Assembly (NCBI RefSeq): GCF_016862215.1
Contig: NZ_BOMN01000054.1
Span: 1-64,000 of the forward strand
Direction: 5' to 3'
DNA from: Winogradskya humida
GTDB lineage: Bacteria > Actinomycetota > Actinomycetes > Mycobacteriales > Micromonosporaceae
Length of the DNA: 64,000 nt
Shown here piece after piece: positions 17,013 to 24,677 of this stretch. Numbering within the stretch: the first letter of the stretch is position 1; each line of letters opens with the position of its first letter. A program made the position numbers and the translations under genes. The notes beneath the pieces were generated by a model that did no database searches, was not told the DNA's origin, and saw nothing but the letters and a program-made list of their open reading frames with translations.

Positions 17013-18301
17013 GCACCGACGGACCGGTCGACGCGCCAGTCGCGGAGGCCGCACCTCCACCCCCTGCGGCGCCGCCCAAGGAAGAATCCGATTCCTTCCT
17101 GAGTCACTTCCTGCACAACTTGTGGGCCGCCAATACGGTCACGGTGACGCTGCTCTCGATCGTGCTCGCCGCGTTCGTCGGCGCGGTCCTGATCGTGCTA
17201 TCCGACCCGGCGGTGCTGGACACGTTCAGCTACATCACCGCCCGCCCCAGCGACGCGTTCAGCAGCAGCTGGACGGTCGTCAGCAGCGCGTACGCGGACC
17301 TGTTCAAGGGCGCGATCGTCGACCCGGCCACGATCACGGCCTGGGCGAACGGCAGCGGCACCTGGCGGCAGGTGTTCTTCCCGATCTCCGAGACCCTCAC
17401 GTACGCCGCCCCGCTGGTCTTCACCGGCCTGTCGGTGGCGCTGGCGTTCCGCGGCGGCCTGTTCAACATCGGTGGCCAGGGCCAGGCGATCATCGGCACG
17501 ATCACGGCCGGGCTGGCGGGCTTCCTGCTGCCGCTGCCGCCGGTGATCCACCTGATCGCCGCGCTGGCGGCGGGCGCGCTCGGCGGCATGCTCTGGGGCT
17601 TCGTGCCGGGCATCCTCAAGGCCCGCACCGGTGCCCACGAGGTCATCGTGACGATCATGCTGAACTACACGGCCAACCTGTTCCTGAGCTGGCTGATCCT
17701 GCAGAAGGGCATCCAGCAGCCCGGCCGCAGCGACGCGATCAGCAAGACCGTGGACAGCTCGGCCACGCTCCCGTCGTTCGGCGGTGAGCTGCGGGCCAAC
17801 CTCGGCATCGTGCTCGCCGTGCTCGCCACCGCCGGGGTCGCGTGGCTGCTCAACCGCTCGGCGTTCGGGTTCGAGCTGCGTGCGGTCGGCGCCAACCCGC
17901 CTGCCGCGCGTACGGCCGGTATGAGCGTCGCCAAGACGTACACGCTGCTGATGATGACCGCGGGTGGCCTGGCCGGGCTCGGTGGCGCGACCCAGGTCCT
18001 CGGCACCGCGCACGCGCTGACCACCCAGGTGGCCGGCAACATCGGCTTCGACGGCCTGCTGGTCGCCCTGCTCGGGCGCAACCGCCCGTGGGGCACGCTG
18101 GCAGCCGCGCTGCTGTTCGGTGCACTGCGCGCCGGCGGTAACCGTATGCAGTCGTACTCCGGCATCTCTCTGGAGCTGGTAACCGTGCTCCAGGCACTCA
18201 TCGTCATCTTCATCGCCGCCCCGGCGCTGGTGAAGACGATCTTCCATCTCCGGGCAGCCCGCACCGCGCGGCTCGGTGCCTCGATGGCGAAGGGCTGGTG
18301 A
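17009..18301 (+). CDS. Nucleoside ABC transporter permease 1
   Basis: First membrane subunit of the BMP-linked transporter (BPD_transp_2, YufP-like). The 430-residue product has a Pro/Ala-rich cytosolic N terminus of about 30 residues, a first helix, an extended loop, and the family core with GLSVALAFRGGLFNIGGQGQ, GAHEVIVTIMLNYTANL and RAVGANPPAARTAGMSV. GTG overlaps the ATPase stop (GTGA), indicating coupling, and its own end overlaps the next permease by four bases. Confidence 0.92.
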   Translation: MSTDGPVDAPVAEAAPPPPAAPPKEESDSFLSHFLHNLWAANTVTVTLLSIVLAAFVGAVLIVLSDPAVLDTFSYITARPSDAFSSSWTVVSSAYADLFKGAIVDPATITAWANGSGTWRQVFFPISETLTYAAPLVFTGLSVALAFRGGLFNIGGQGQAIIGTITAGLAGFLLPLPPVIHLIAALAAGALGGMLWGFVPGILKARTGAHEVIVTIMLNYTANLFLSWLILQKGIQQPGRSDAISKTVDSSATLPSFGGELRANLGIVLAVLATAGVAWLLNRSAFGFELRAVGANPPAARTAGMSVAKTYTLLMMTAGGLAGLGGATQVLGTAHALTTQVAGNIGFDGLLVALLGRNRPWGTLAAALLFGALRAGGNRMQSYSGISLELVTVLQALIVIFIAAPALVKTIFHLRAARTARLGASMAKGW

Positions 18302-19575
18302 CCGGGGTGTCCACGGCGACAGTGCAGGAAGCGCCCGTGACCGTGGCGCCGGCCAGGTTCATGGACCGCCAGCGGCGCCTGGGCGTCGGTGTGACCCTGA
18401 TCGGCCTGGTGGCGGCGATCCTCTTCGGAGCGCTCGCGCCCTCGCAGACCGCGCGCTTCACGCTCAGCGAGGACGCCGAGGGTGCCGCGCTGTCCATCAA
18501 CGGCCAGCTCGGCGCGATCCTTTTCGGCATCATCGCGATCGCGGCCGGCTCGGTGCTGCTCGCCGGGCTACTGCGGAAATACCAGACCACCATCCTGGTG
18601 CTGGGCATCCTCGCATTCGTCCTGTCGTTCCTGTGCTGGCAGGTGGCCGGGAAGTTCCTGCCGCTGGTCGACACGGTCAGCGGCAGCCTCGAGCTCGCCG
18701 TGCCGCTGATCCTGGGCGCGCTCGCGGGTGTGCTCGGGGAACGCTCCGGCGTGGTCAACGTCGCGATCGAGGGCCAGTTCCTGATGGGCGCGTTCTTCGC
18801 GGCGCTGGTAGGCACGATGGCCACCAGCGTCTGGGCCGGGCTGTTCAGCGCGGCCCTCGGCGGCGTGCTCATCGCGGCGATCCTGGCCGTGCTCGCGATC
18901 CGGTTCCTCGTCGACCAGGTGGTCGTCGGCATCGTGCTGAACCTGCTCGCGCTCGGCATCACCGGCTTCCTCTACGAGCGGCTGATGCAGCCCGACGCGC
19001 AGTCGTACAACGAGCCCCCGAAGATGCCCGAGTGGCGCATCCCCGGCCTCGCCGACATCCCCGTGGTCGGCCCGGTGCTCTTCGACACCAACCTGCTGGT
19101 CTGGCTCGCGCTGATCCTGGTCTTCGCGCTGCACTTCGGTCTGACGCGCTCCCGCTGGGGCCTGCGTACCCGGGCCGTCGGCGAGCACCCGACCGCCGCC
19201 GACACGGTGGGCATCCGGGTCCGCGGCCTGCGCTACCTGAACGTCCTGATCGGCGGCGTCATCGCCGGTGCCGGCGGTGCGTACTTCACGCTGGTCTCGA
19301 CGGGCAGCTTCAACAAGAACATGACGGCGGGCGCGGGCTTCATCGCCCTGGCCGCCCTCATCTTCGGCCGGTGGACGCCGTTCGGCGCGCTCGGCGCGGC
19401 CCTGTTCTTCGGGTTCGCGCAGAAACTGGCGACCTACCTCAGCGTCGCCGGGAGCCCGGTGCCGAGCCAGTTCCTGAACATGCTGCCGTACCTCGCGACG
19501 ATCGTGGCAGTGGCCGGGCTCGTCGGCCGGGTCCGTGGCCCGGCCGCTGCCGGGCAGCCGTACGTGAAGAGCTAG
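18298..19575 (+). CDS. Nucleoside ABC transporter permease 2
   Basis: Second membrane subunit (YufQ-like), pairing with the preceding permease. The 425-residue product is highly hydrophobic, with GVLGERSGVVNVAIEGQFLMG and RAVGEHPTAADTVGIRV as the matching family motifs. It starts at a GTGA overlap. Last transporter gene; a GC palindrome and the cytidine deaminase gene follow. Confidence 0.92.
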   Translation: MTGVSTATVQEAPVTVAPARFMDRQRRLGVGVTLIGLVAAILFGALAPSQTARFTLSEDAEGAALSINGQLGAILFGIIAIAAGSVLLAGLLRKYQTTILVLGILAFVLSFLCWQVAGKFLPLVDTVSGSLELAVPLILGALAGVLGERSGVVNVAIEGQFLMGAFFAALVGTMATSVWAGLFSAALGGVLIAAILAVLAIRFLVDQVVVGIVLNLLALGITGFLYERLMQPDAQSYNEPPKMPEWRIPGLADIPVVGPVLFDTNLLVWLALILVFALHFGLTRSRWGLRTRAVGEHPTAADTVGIRVRGLRYLNVLIGGVIAGAGGAYFTLVSTGSFNKNMTAGAGFIALAALIFGRWTPFGALGAALFFGFAQKLATYLSVAGSPVPSQFLNMLPYLATIVAVAGLVGRVRGPAAAGQPYVKS

Positions 19576-19590
19576 TAGCCGTTAAGGGGA

Positions 19591-19611
19591 GCCCGTCCGG
19601 ACCGGACGGGC
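19591..19611. promoter_or_regulatory. Perfect palindrome before cdd
   Basis: Ten-base arms (GCCCGTCCGG and CCGGACGGGC) flank a single A, just after the transporter operon and 19 bases before the cdd start. It could act as a terminator hairpin without T tract or as an operator for the cdd promoter. Confidence 0.55.
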
Positions 19612-19618
19612 GGTCAGG

Positions 19619-19624
19619 CACAAT
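19619..19624 (+). promoter_or_regulatory. -10 box of cdd (leaderless type)
   Basis: CACAAT six bases before ATG 19631, without ribosome-binding site; the palindrome at 19591-19611 would lie over the -35 region. Confidence 0.45.
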
Positions 19625-19630
19625 CGGCGC

Positions 19631-20350
19631 ATGGAGATCGACTGGGGATCACTGCGGGCCGCGGCCATCGAGGCCATGCGTCACGCGTACGCGCCCTACT
19701 CCGACTTTCCCGTCGGGGTGGCCGCACTGGTGGACGACGGCCGGGTGATCGTCGGCTGCAACGTCGAGAACGCGTCCTACGGCATCGGGCTGTGCGCGGA
19801 GTGCGGGCTGGTCAGCTCGTTGCACGCGACGGGCGGCGGCCGGCTCGTGGCCGTGTCCTGCGTCGACGCCAACGGGCAGCCGCTGATGCCGTGCGGGCGC
19901 TGCCGTCAGCTGCTCTACGAGCACGGCGGCGCGGAATGCCTCGTCGAGCTGCTGCCCCGCCCGCTGACCATGGGTGAGCTGCTGCCGCACGCGTTCGGCC
20001 CCGCCGACCTGGAGAAGGTGACCGGGCCGTCCGCGGTGCCGGCCGTGCCCGCCCAGCTCGCCAAGTGGCGCGGGCGCGGCACCGTCTTCGTGCACCCGGA
20101 CCTCTCCGGCGGCGAGCAGGTCTGGACGGGGTACTGGGAACGCTCCGGTGGCAGCCCGGACGAGACCGACGCGGACAAGGGCGTCCTCGAGGAGGGCCCC
20201 AACTTCGCGACCGCGACCGCGGCGGTGACCTGGGGGCGGACGCGTACCTCCCGGATCGTCGTGGTCGACGCCGCCGGCGCGCTGTCCTGGGCCGGCGAGG
20301 GAGAACCGCCGGAAGGCATCGGTACCAAGTGGGAAGAGCAATCCTCATGA
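19631..20350 (+). CDS. cdd: Cytidine deaminase with C-terminal extension
   Basis: Zinc enzyme converting cytidine and deoxycytidine to uridine and deoxyuridine. The catalytic domain fills about residues 1-130: YSDFPVGVAAL, GCNVENASYGIGLCAECG (zinc Cys and catalytic Glu) and MPCGRCRQ (two zinc Cys). The product is 239 residues, about 100 longer than ordinary homotetrameric enzymes; the extra region contains GTVFVHPDLSGG, VLEEGPNFATATAAVTWG and RIVVVDAAGALSWAG, not recognised as a known domain. The stop overlaps the deoA start (ATGA). Confidence 0.92.
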   Translation: MEIDWGSLRAAAIEAMRHAYAPYSDFPVGVAALVDDGRVIVGCNVENASYGIGLCAECGLVSSLHATGGGRLVAVSCVDANGQPLMPCGRCRQLLYEHGGAECLVELLPRPLTMGELLPHAFGPADLEKVTGPSAVPAVPAQLAKWRGRGTVFVHPDLSGGEQVWTGYWERSGGSPDETDADKGVLEEGPNFATATAAVTWGRTRTSRIVVVDAAGALSWAGEGEPPEGIGTKWEEQSS

Positions 20351-21624
20351 GCGAGTTCGCGGCTGTCGACGTCATCCGGGCGAAGCGGGACGGGCACGTG
20401 CTGTCCGACGCACAGATCGACTGGGTGCTCGACGCGTACACGAAGGGTGTCGTCGCCGACGAGCAGATGTCCGCGCTGGCCATGGCCATCCTGCTGCGCG
20501 GCATGACGCCCGGCGAGATCGCCCGCTGGACGGCGGCCATGATCGCCAGCGGCGAGCGGCTGGACCTGTCCGCGGTGCCCCGCCCGACCGTGGACAAGCA
20601 CTCCACCGGCGGCGTCGGCGACAAGATCACCCTGCCGCTGACCCCGCTGGTCGCCGCGTGCGGCGCTGCCGTCCCGCAGCTGTCCGGCCGCGGGCTCGGC
20701 CACACCGGCGGCACGCTCGACAAGCTCGAGTCGATCCCCGGCTGGCGCGCCACGCTCAGCAACGACGAGTTCGTCCGCCAGCTCAGCGAGGTCGGCGCGG
20801 TGATCTGCGCGGCCGGCGAGGGCCTGGCCCCGGCCGACCGCAAGCTGTACGCCCTGCGCGACGTCACCGGCACCGTCGAGGCCATCCCGCTGATCGCCAG
20901 CTCCATCATGAGCAAGAAGATCGCCGAGGGCACCGGCGCACTGATCCTCGACGTGAAGGTCGGCACCGGCGCGTTCATGAAGGACGAGAACGACGCCCGC
21001 GAGCTCGCCCGCACCATGGTCGAGCTCGGCAAGGCGCACGGCGTGAAGACGGTCGCCCTGCTCACCGACATGAACACCCCGCTCGGGCTGGCCGTCGGCA
21101 ACGCCATCGAGGTGGCCGAGTCGCTGGAGGTGCTGGCCGGTGGCGGCCCCTCCGACGTGGTCGCGCTGACCGTGGCGCTGGCCCGGGAGATGCTCGACGC
21201 CGCCGGCATCGACGCCGACCCGGCCAAGGTCCTCGAGTCGGGCGCTGCCATGGACACGTGGCGCGCGATGATCCGGGCGCAGGGCGGCGACCCGGACGCG
21301 CCGCTGCCGGGTGCCCGCGAGACCGAGGTGCTGCGGGCCACGGAGGACGGCGTGGTCGGCTCGCTGGACGCGCTCGGCATCGGTCTCGCCGCGTGGCGTC
21401 TCGGTGCCGGACGGGCCCGCAAGGAGGACCCGGTGAGCTTCGGCGCGGGTGTGCTCCTCAAGAAGCGACCTGGCGACGCGGTGCGTGCTGGTGACGTGCT
21501 GCTCGAGCTGCGTACCGATGATGGAAGCAGGATCCCCGCGGCCCTGGCGGACGCGCAGCGGGCCGTGACGATCTCGCAGGGCGTGCCCACCCATGGGCCA
21601 TTGCTGATCGACCGCATAGCCTGA
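20347..21624 (+). CDS. deoA: Thymidine phosphorylase
   Basis: Phosphorolyses thymidine and deoxyuridine to base and deoxyribose-1-phosphate. The 425-residue product has the family signature around residue 85 (STGGVGDKITLPLTP, then SGRGLGHTGGTLDKLES) and the phosphate/pyrimidine-binding loops. ATG 20347 is fixed by homology and by the four-base overlap with cdd; a longer frame upstream is inside cdd. It acts after cytidine deaminase in pyrimidine salvage. A pyrimidine-nucleoside phosphorylase (Pdp) name is equally possible from sequence alone. Confidence 0.93.
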   Translation: MSEFAAVDVIRAKRDGHVLSDAQIDWVLDAYTKGVVADEQMSALAMAILLRGMTPGEIARWTAAMIASGERLDLSAVPRPTVDKHSTGGVGDKITLPLTPLVAACGAAVPQLSGRGLGHTGGTLDKLESIPGWRATLSNDEFVRQLSEVGAVICAAGEGLAPADRKLYALRDVTGTVEAIPLIASSIMSKKIAEGTGALILDVKVGTGAFMKDENDARELARTMVELGKAHGVKTVALLTDMNTPLGLAVGNAIEVAESLEVLAGGGPSDVVALTVALAREMLDAAGIDADPAKVLESGAAMDTWRAMIRAQGGDPDAPLPGARETEVLRATEDGVVGSLDALGIGLAAWRLGAGRARKEDPVSFGAGVLLKKRPGDAVRAGDVLLELRTDDGSRIPAALADAQRAVTISQGVPTHGPLLIDRIA

Positions 21625-21630
21625 GCGGTC

Positions 21631-22308
21631 ATGAAGGCCGCCCCCGACCCCAGGGCGGTGCGCGACGCCAGCCTCGACGAGCTGGAACGCCTCGCACTGC
21701 CGTTGCCACCGCCGTCGTTCCCGCTCGTCTGGGAGCCCGGTGACGAGGTGGAGCTGCGCCCGACGGGCGAGCTCGAGGCGCGGGCGGCCGTCCTGCACGT
21801 GGTCGTCGCCCGCTGCTTCGGCATGCCGACCGAGGCCGCGATGAGCTGGCTGCTCAACTCCAAGCTGGTCGACTTCGTCACCCCGCCCGAGTGGCAGTTC
21901 GTCGCCGGGGCCAAGGGCGACCATCGCTCGTTCGTGCTGCACCACGACGCCGTCTTCGCGCTCTCCTGGCTGCTCGGGCTCAGCGGTCACCTCGACGCGA
22001 CCGCGCCGCCGGAGGAACGGATGATGAGCCAGATGCCGGATCTGCCGGCCGGCGAGCTGTTCAACGCGTGGCGGTCGCGGGCTCTGGTCGCACCCCGCGA
22101 CGCCACGGACGCCGTGGTGCTGCTGGATCTCTACTACTGCCTCGACTGGGCGTTCCAGGAGGCCGAGAAGCTGGGTGTGGAGCTGCCCGGCGAGGTCGAC
22201 AGCAACGCGATCGGCCAGCGCCGCTGGGCCCTCGAATGGGCGGTCACCTTCACGGGGCCGTACCACGAGGACCCGCCCGAATGGGAAGAAGTGGATCTCT
22301 CGGTCTAG
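21631..22308 (+). CDS. DUF4272 domain-containing protein
   Basis: A 225-residue soluble protein recognised as DUF4272-like, with the conserved order RAAVLHVVVARCFGMPTE, WLLNSKLVDFVTPPE, FALSWLLGLSGHLD and VLLDLYYCLDWAFQEAE. Function is unknown. ATG 21631 is six bases after the deoA stop, so it is co-transcribed with cdd-deoA. Its end overlaps the convergent methyltransferase gene by four bases. Confidence 0.8.
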   Translation: MKAAPDPRAVRDASLDELERLALPLPPPSFPLVWEPGDEVELRPTGELEARAAVLHVVVARCFGMPTEAAMSWLLNSKLVDFVTPPEWQFVAGAKGDHRSFVLHHDAVFALSWLLGLSGHLDATAPPEERMMSQMPDLPAGELFNAWRSRALVAPRDATDAVVLLDLYYCLDWAFQEAEKLGVELPGEVDSNAIGQRRWALEWAVTFTGPYHEDPPEWEEVDLSV

Positions 22309-23135
22309 GCCGGCCCTCTTGTCGCTTTTTGGAAGGCAGGCTTGTAAACGGTCACGTCGACCGCTGCGGTCACTTTGCGGGCCGTCATGCCTTCCATGGG
22401 TACGTGACGCGCGCTCGGGGTCATCCCGACCAGGGTGCGGGTCTCGGCGGCCGTCAGATCGAGCGTACGGCGATGGGTGGCGCTGCCGACGACGGTGAAC
22501 GCGGCCCCCAGCGACTCGGCGACCCGGTCGGCCTTCCCGGGGTCCACCCGGAGCAGGTTGTGCGCGGCGATCAGCTCCGCGAGGTGGTCCGGGGCGGGCG
22601 TGACGACCGCGAGCAGGCCACCGGGGCGCAGGACCCGGCGGAACTCGGGGCCGTTGCGCGGGGCGAAGACGTTGAGGATCAGCGCGACCGACGCGTCGGC
22701 GAGGGGGAGCGGGCCCCAGAGGTCGGCCAGGGCAGCCCCGGCCCGCGGGTGGGCGCGGGCGGCGCGGCGCAGGGCCGGCTTGGAGACGTCGATGCCGAGA
22801 CCGGGGGTGTCCGGCAGGGTGTCGAGGAGCTTGGCTAGGTAGCGGCCGGTTCCCGTGCCGGCGTCGAGGATCAGGCCGGGCTCCGGGCGTACCCCCTCCT
22901 GAAGTGCCTTTGTTATGAAGTCGTAGTGGCCCTTCTCCAGGAAGGCGTCGCGATCCGCGATCATCTCGGCGGTGTCGCCGGAATGGGGCGAGCGGCCTGT
23001 GGTGAGGTTCACGTATCCCTGCCGGGCGACATCGAAGGCGTGCCCCCGGGGGCAGCGCAGCGAGCGCTCGTCGGGCATCGACAGTGTTTCGCCACACACT
23101 GGGCATGTCAGGTACGGCAATGCTCCGTCGATCAT
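22305..23135 (-). CDS. 23S rRNA (guanine-N1) methyltransferase, RlmA-like
   Basis: SAM-dependent methyltransferase of the RlmA/TlrB group, which methylate G745 or G748 of 23S rRNA. The 276-residue product has the N-terminal zinc-binding cluster (TCPVCGETL and RCPRGHAFD), the HSGDTAEMIADRDAFLEKGHY stretch, and the SAM motif ILDAGTGTGRYLAKLL, followed by NVFAPRN. Methylation site and possible macrolide or tylosin-type resistance cannot be told from sequence. It is divergent from add with only 26 bases between the start codons. Confidence 0.87.
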   Translation of the reverse strand: MIDGALPYLTCPVCGETLSMPDERSLRCPRGHAFDVARQGYVNLTTGRSPHSGDTAEMIADRDAFLEKGHYDFITKALQEGVRPEPGLILDAGTGTGRYLAKLLDTLPDTPGLGIDVSKPALRRAARAHPRAGAALADLWGPLPLADASVALILNVFAPRNGPEFRRVLRPGGLLAVVTPAPDHLAELIAAHNLLRVDPGKADRVAESLGAAFTVVGSATHRRTLDLTAAETRTLVGMTPSARHVPMEGMTARKVTAAVDVTVYKPAFQKATRGPA

Positions 23136-23149
23136 TCGCTGCTTCCCTC

Positions 23150-23155
23150 TAGCAT
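23150..23155 (+). promoter_or_regulatory. -10 box of add (leaderless type)
   Basis: TAGCAT six bases before ATG 23162, no ribosome-binding site. With only 26 bases between add and the divergent methyltransferase gene, the -35 must lie inside the latter's first codons. Confidence 0.5.
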
Positions 23156-23161
23156 CTGCTG

Positions 23162-24226
23162 ATGGTCGCCATCTCCCACGCCGACATCGTCAGGGCCCCC
23201 AAAGCGCTGCTCCATGATCACCTCGACGGCGGCCTGCGCCCCGCGACGATCGTGGAGCTGGCCGGCGCGATCGGGCACGTGCTGCCCGAGACCGATCCGG
23301 AGCGGCTCGGCGCGTGGTTCGTCGCGGCCGCCGATTCGGGGTCGCTGGAACGCTACCTGGAGACGTTCGCGCACACCGTCGCGGTCATGCAGACCGAGGA
23401 GGGTCTGCGCCGGGTCGCCCGGGAGTGCGCGCTCGACCTGGCCGCCGACGGCGTGGTCTACGCCGAGGTCCGGTATGCCCCCGAGCAGCACCTCGAGCGC
23501 GGTCTGACCCTCGACGCCGTGGTCGACGCGGTGCACGCGGGATTCCAGGAGGGCTGCGCCGAGGCGGCGAGCCAGGGCAATGTCATCCGGATCGGCACCC
23601 TGATGACCGCGATGCGCCACGCCGCGCGCTCGCAGGAGATCGCCGAGCTGGCCGTCCGCTACCGCGACCAGGGCGTGGTGGGCTTCGACATCGCTGGGGC
23701 GGAGGCGGGCTTCCCGCCCACCCGGCACCTCGACGCGTTCGAGTACCTGCAGCGTGAGAATTTCCACTTCACGATCCACGCGGGCGAGGCGTTCGGGCTG
23801 CCCTCGATCTGGCAGGCGATTCAGTGGTGCGGGGCCGACCGGCTCGGGCACGGCGTCCGGATCGTGGACGACATCAACGGCTCCGAGCTCGGCCGGCTCG
23901 CGTCATACGTCCGGGACAAGCGCATCCCGCTGGAGCTGTGCCCCTCGTCGAACGTGCAGACCGGCGCGGCCCCCTCGATCGCCGAGCACCCCATCGGGCT
24001 GCTCCGCGACCTGCGGTTCCGGGTCACGGTCAATACGGACAACCGGCTCATGAGCGGAACTTCCATGTCACGGGAGATGGCGCTGCTCGCCGAGAACTTC
24101 GGCTGGGGCTGGAGTGAACTGCAGTGGCTGACGATCAACGCGATGAAATCCGCGTTCATCCCGTACGACGAGCGGCTGGCGCTCATCAACGATGTGATCA
24201 AGCCGGCGTACGCGAAGTTGCTGTAG
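23162..24226 (+). CDS. add: Adenosine deaminase
   Basis: Zinc amidohydrolase converting adenosine and deoxyadenosine to inosine and deoxyinosine. The 354-residue product shows KALLHDHLDGGLRP (metal His-x-His), FTIHAGEAFGLPS (metal His and catalytic Glu region), DRLGHGVRI (catalytic His) and VTVNTDNRLMSGT (metal Asp). It completes the purine side of the salvage block next to the nucleoside transporter. The start codon follows a TAGCAT box by six bases. Confidence 0.95.
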   Translation: MVAISHADIVRAPKALLHDHLDGGLRPATIVELAGAIGHVLPETDPERLGAWFVAAADSGSLERYLETFAHTVAVMQTEEGLRRVARECALDLAADGVVYAEVRYAPEQHLERGLTLDAVVDAVHAGFQEGCAEAASQGNVIRIGTLMTAMRHAARSQEIAELAVRYRDQGVVGFDIAGAEAGFPPTRHLDAFEYLQRENFHFTIHAGEAFGLPSIWQAIQWCGADRLGHGVRIVDDINGSELGRLASYVRDKRIPLELCPSSNVQTGAAPSIAEHPIGLLRDLRFRVTVNTDNRLMSGTSMSREMALLAENFGWGWSELQWLTINAMKSAFIPYDERLALINDVIKPAYAKLL

Positions 24227-24677
24227 AGAAATCCCTTTTTGACCGTCATGTAGGACACGTGCGTACTTTCGGCCGCCGAAACTGCCGATTCGGTTAGCCG
24301 ACTCAGCCGTTCGGACAGTCTCCTCTCTACAAACACTGCACAATCCGGCATCTTGCCTTGCCGTGCGGCCGCGTGCGAGCAATCGTCTGTGCTGCCGCGA
24401 TCGCAGGTTGGTCCGGTCGGATCGGCAAGCACGGAGACCCCGTCGCGCCGACCGGAGTGAGTGACGTTAAGAGATGTACCCCTATACGAGCAGTGATGGC
24501 CGACCGGTGAGGCTCCCGTCTTAGGACGCGACTTCGCATCACACAAACGGTCCGGGTCAGGCTGCTCTTTCTCTTTGACACTCGTCGTGATGGAATCTCG
24601 GGGGCCCGACCCGGTGTGTCGGCCGTGTGCGGTGCCCGGCGATCCGAACGCCGGGTCCGAATCAGGAGGACGGTGAC
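24227..24677 (+). other. Intergenic region before the conservon
   Basis: About 450 bases without a credible gene. A candidate promoter is GTGACG (24461-24466), 16 bases, TATACG (24483-24488). A second -35-like TTGACA lies at 24575-24580, but no matching -10 is at normal spacing. The final 20 bases carry the strong site AGGAGGA (24664-24670) of cvnA. The first 60 bases after add are A/T-richer, without an obvious terminator. Confidence 0.4.

Noticed and set aside
19915..23106. Minus-strand open frame of over 1000 codons
   Set aside because: It lies antisense to cdd, deoA and the DUF4272 gene and alternate-frame to rlmA; composition (Arg, Gly, His, Gln rich) is that of GC-driven shadow frames.
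24575..24602. TTGACA plus GAATCT upstream of cvnA as a promoter, resembling the galE promoter
   Set aside because: The spacing is only 12 bases, too short for a sigma-70 type promoter; the likeness of GTGATGGAATCT to the galE region is noted but not called.
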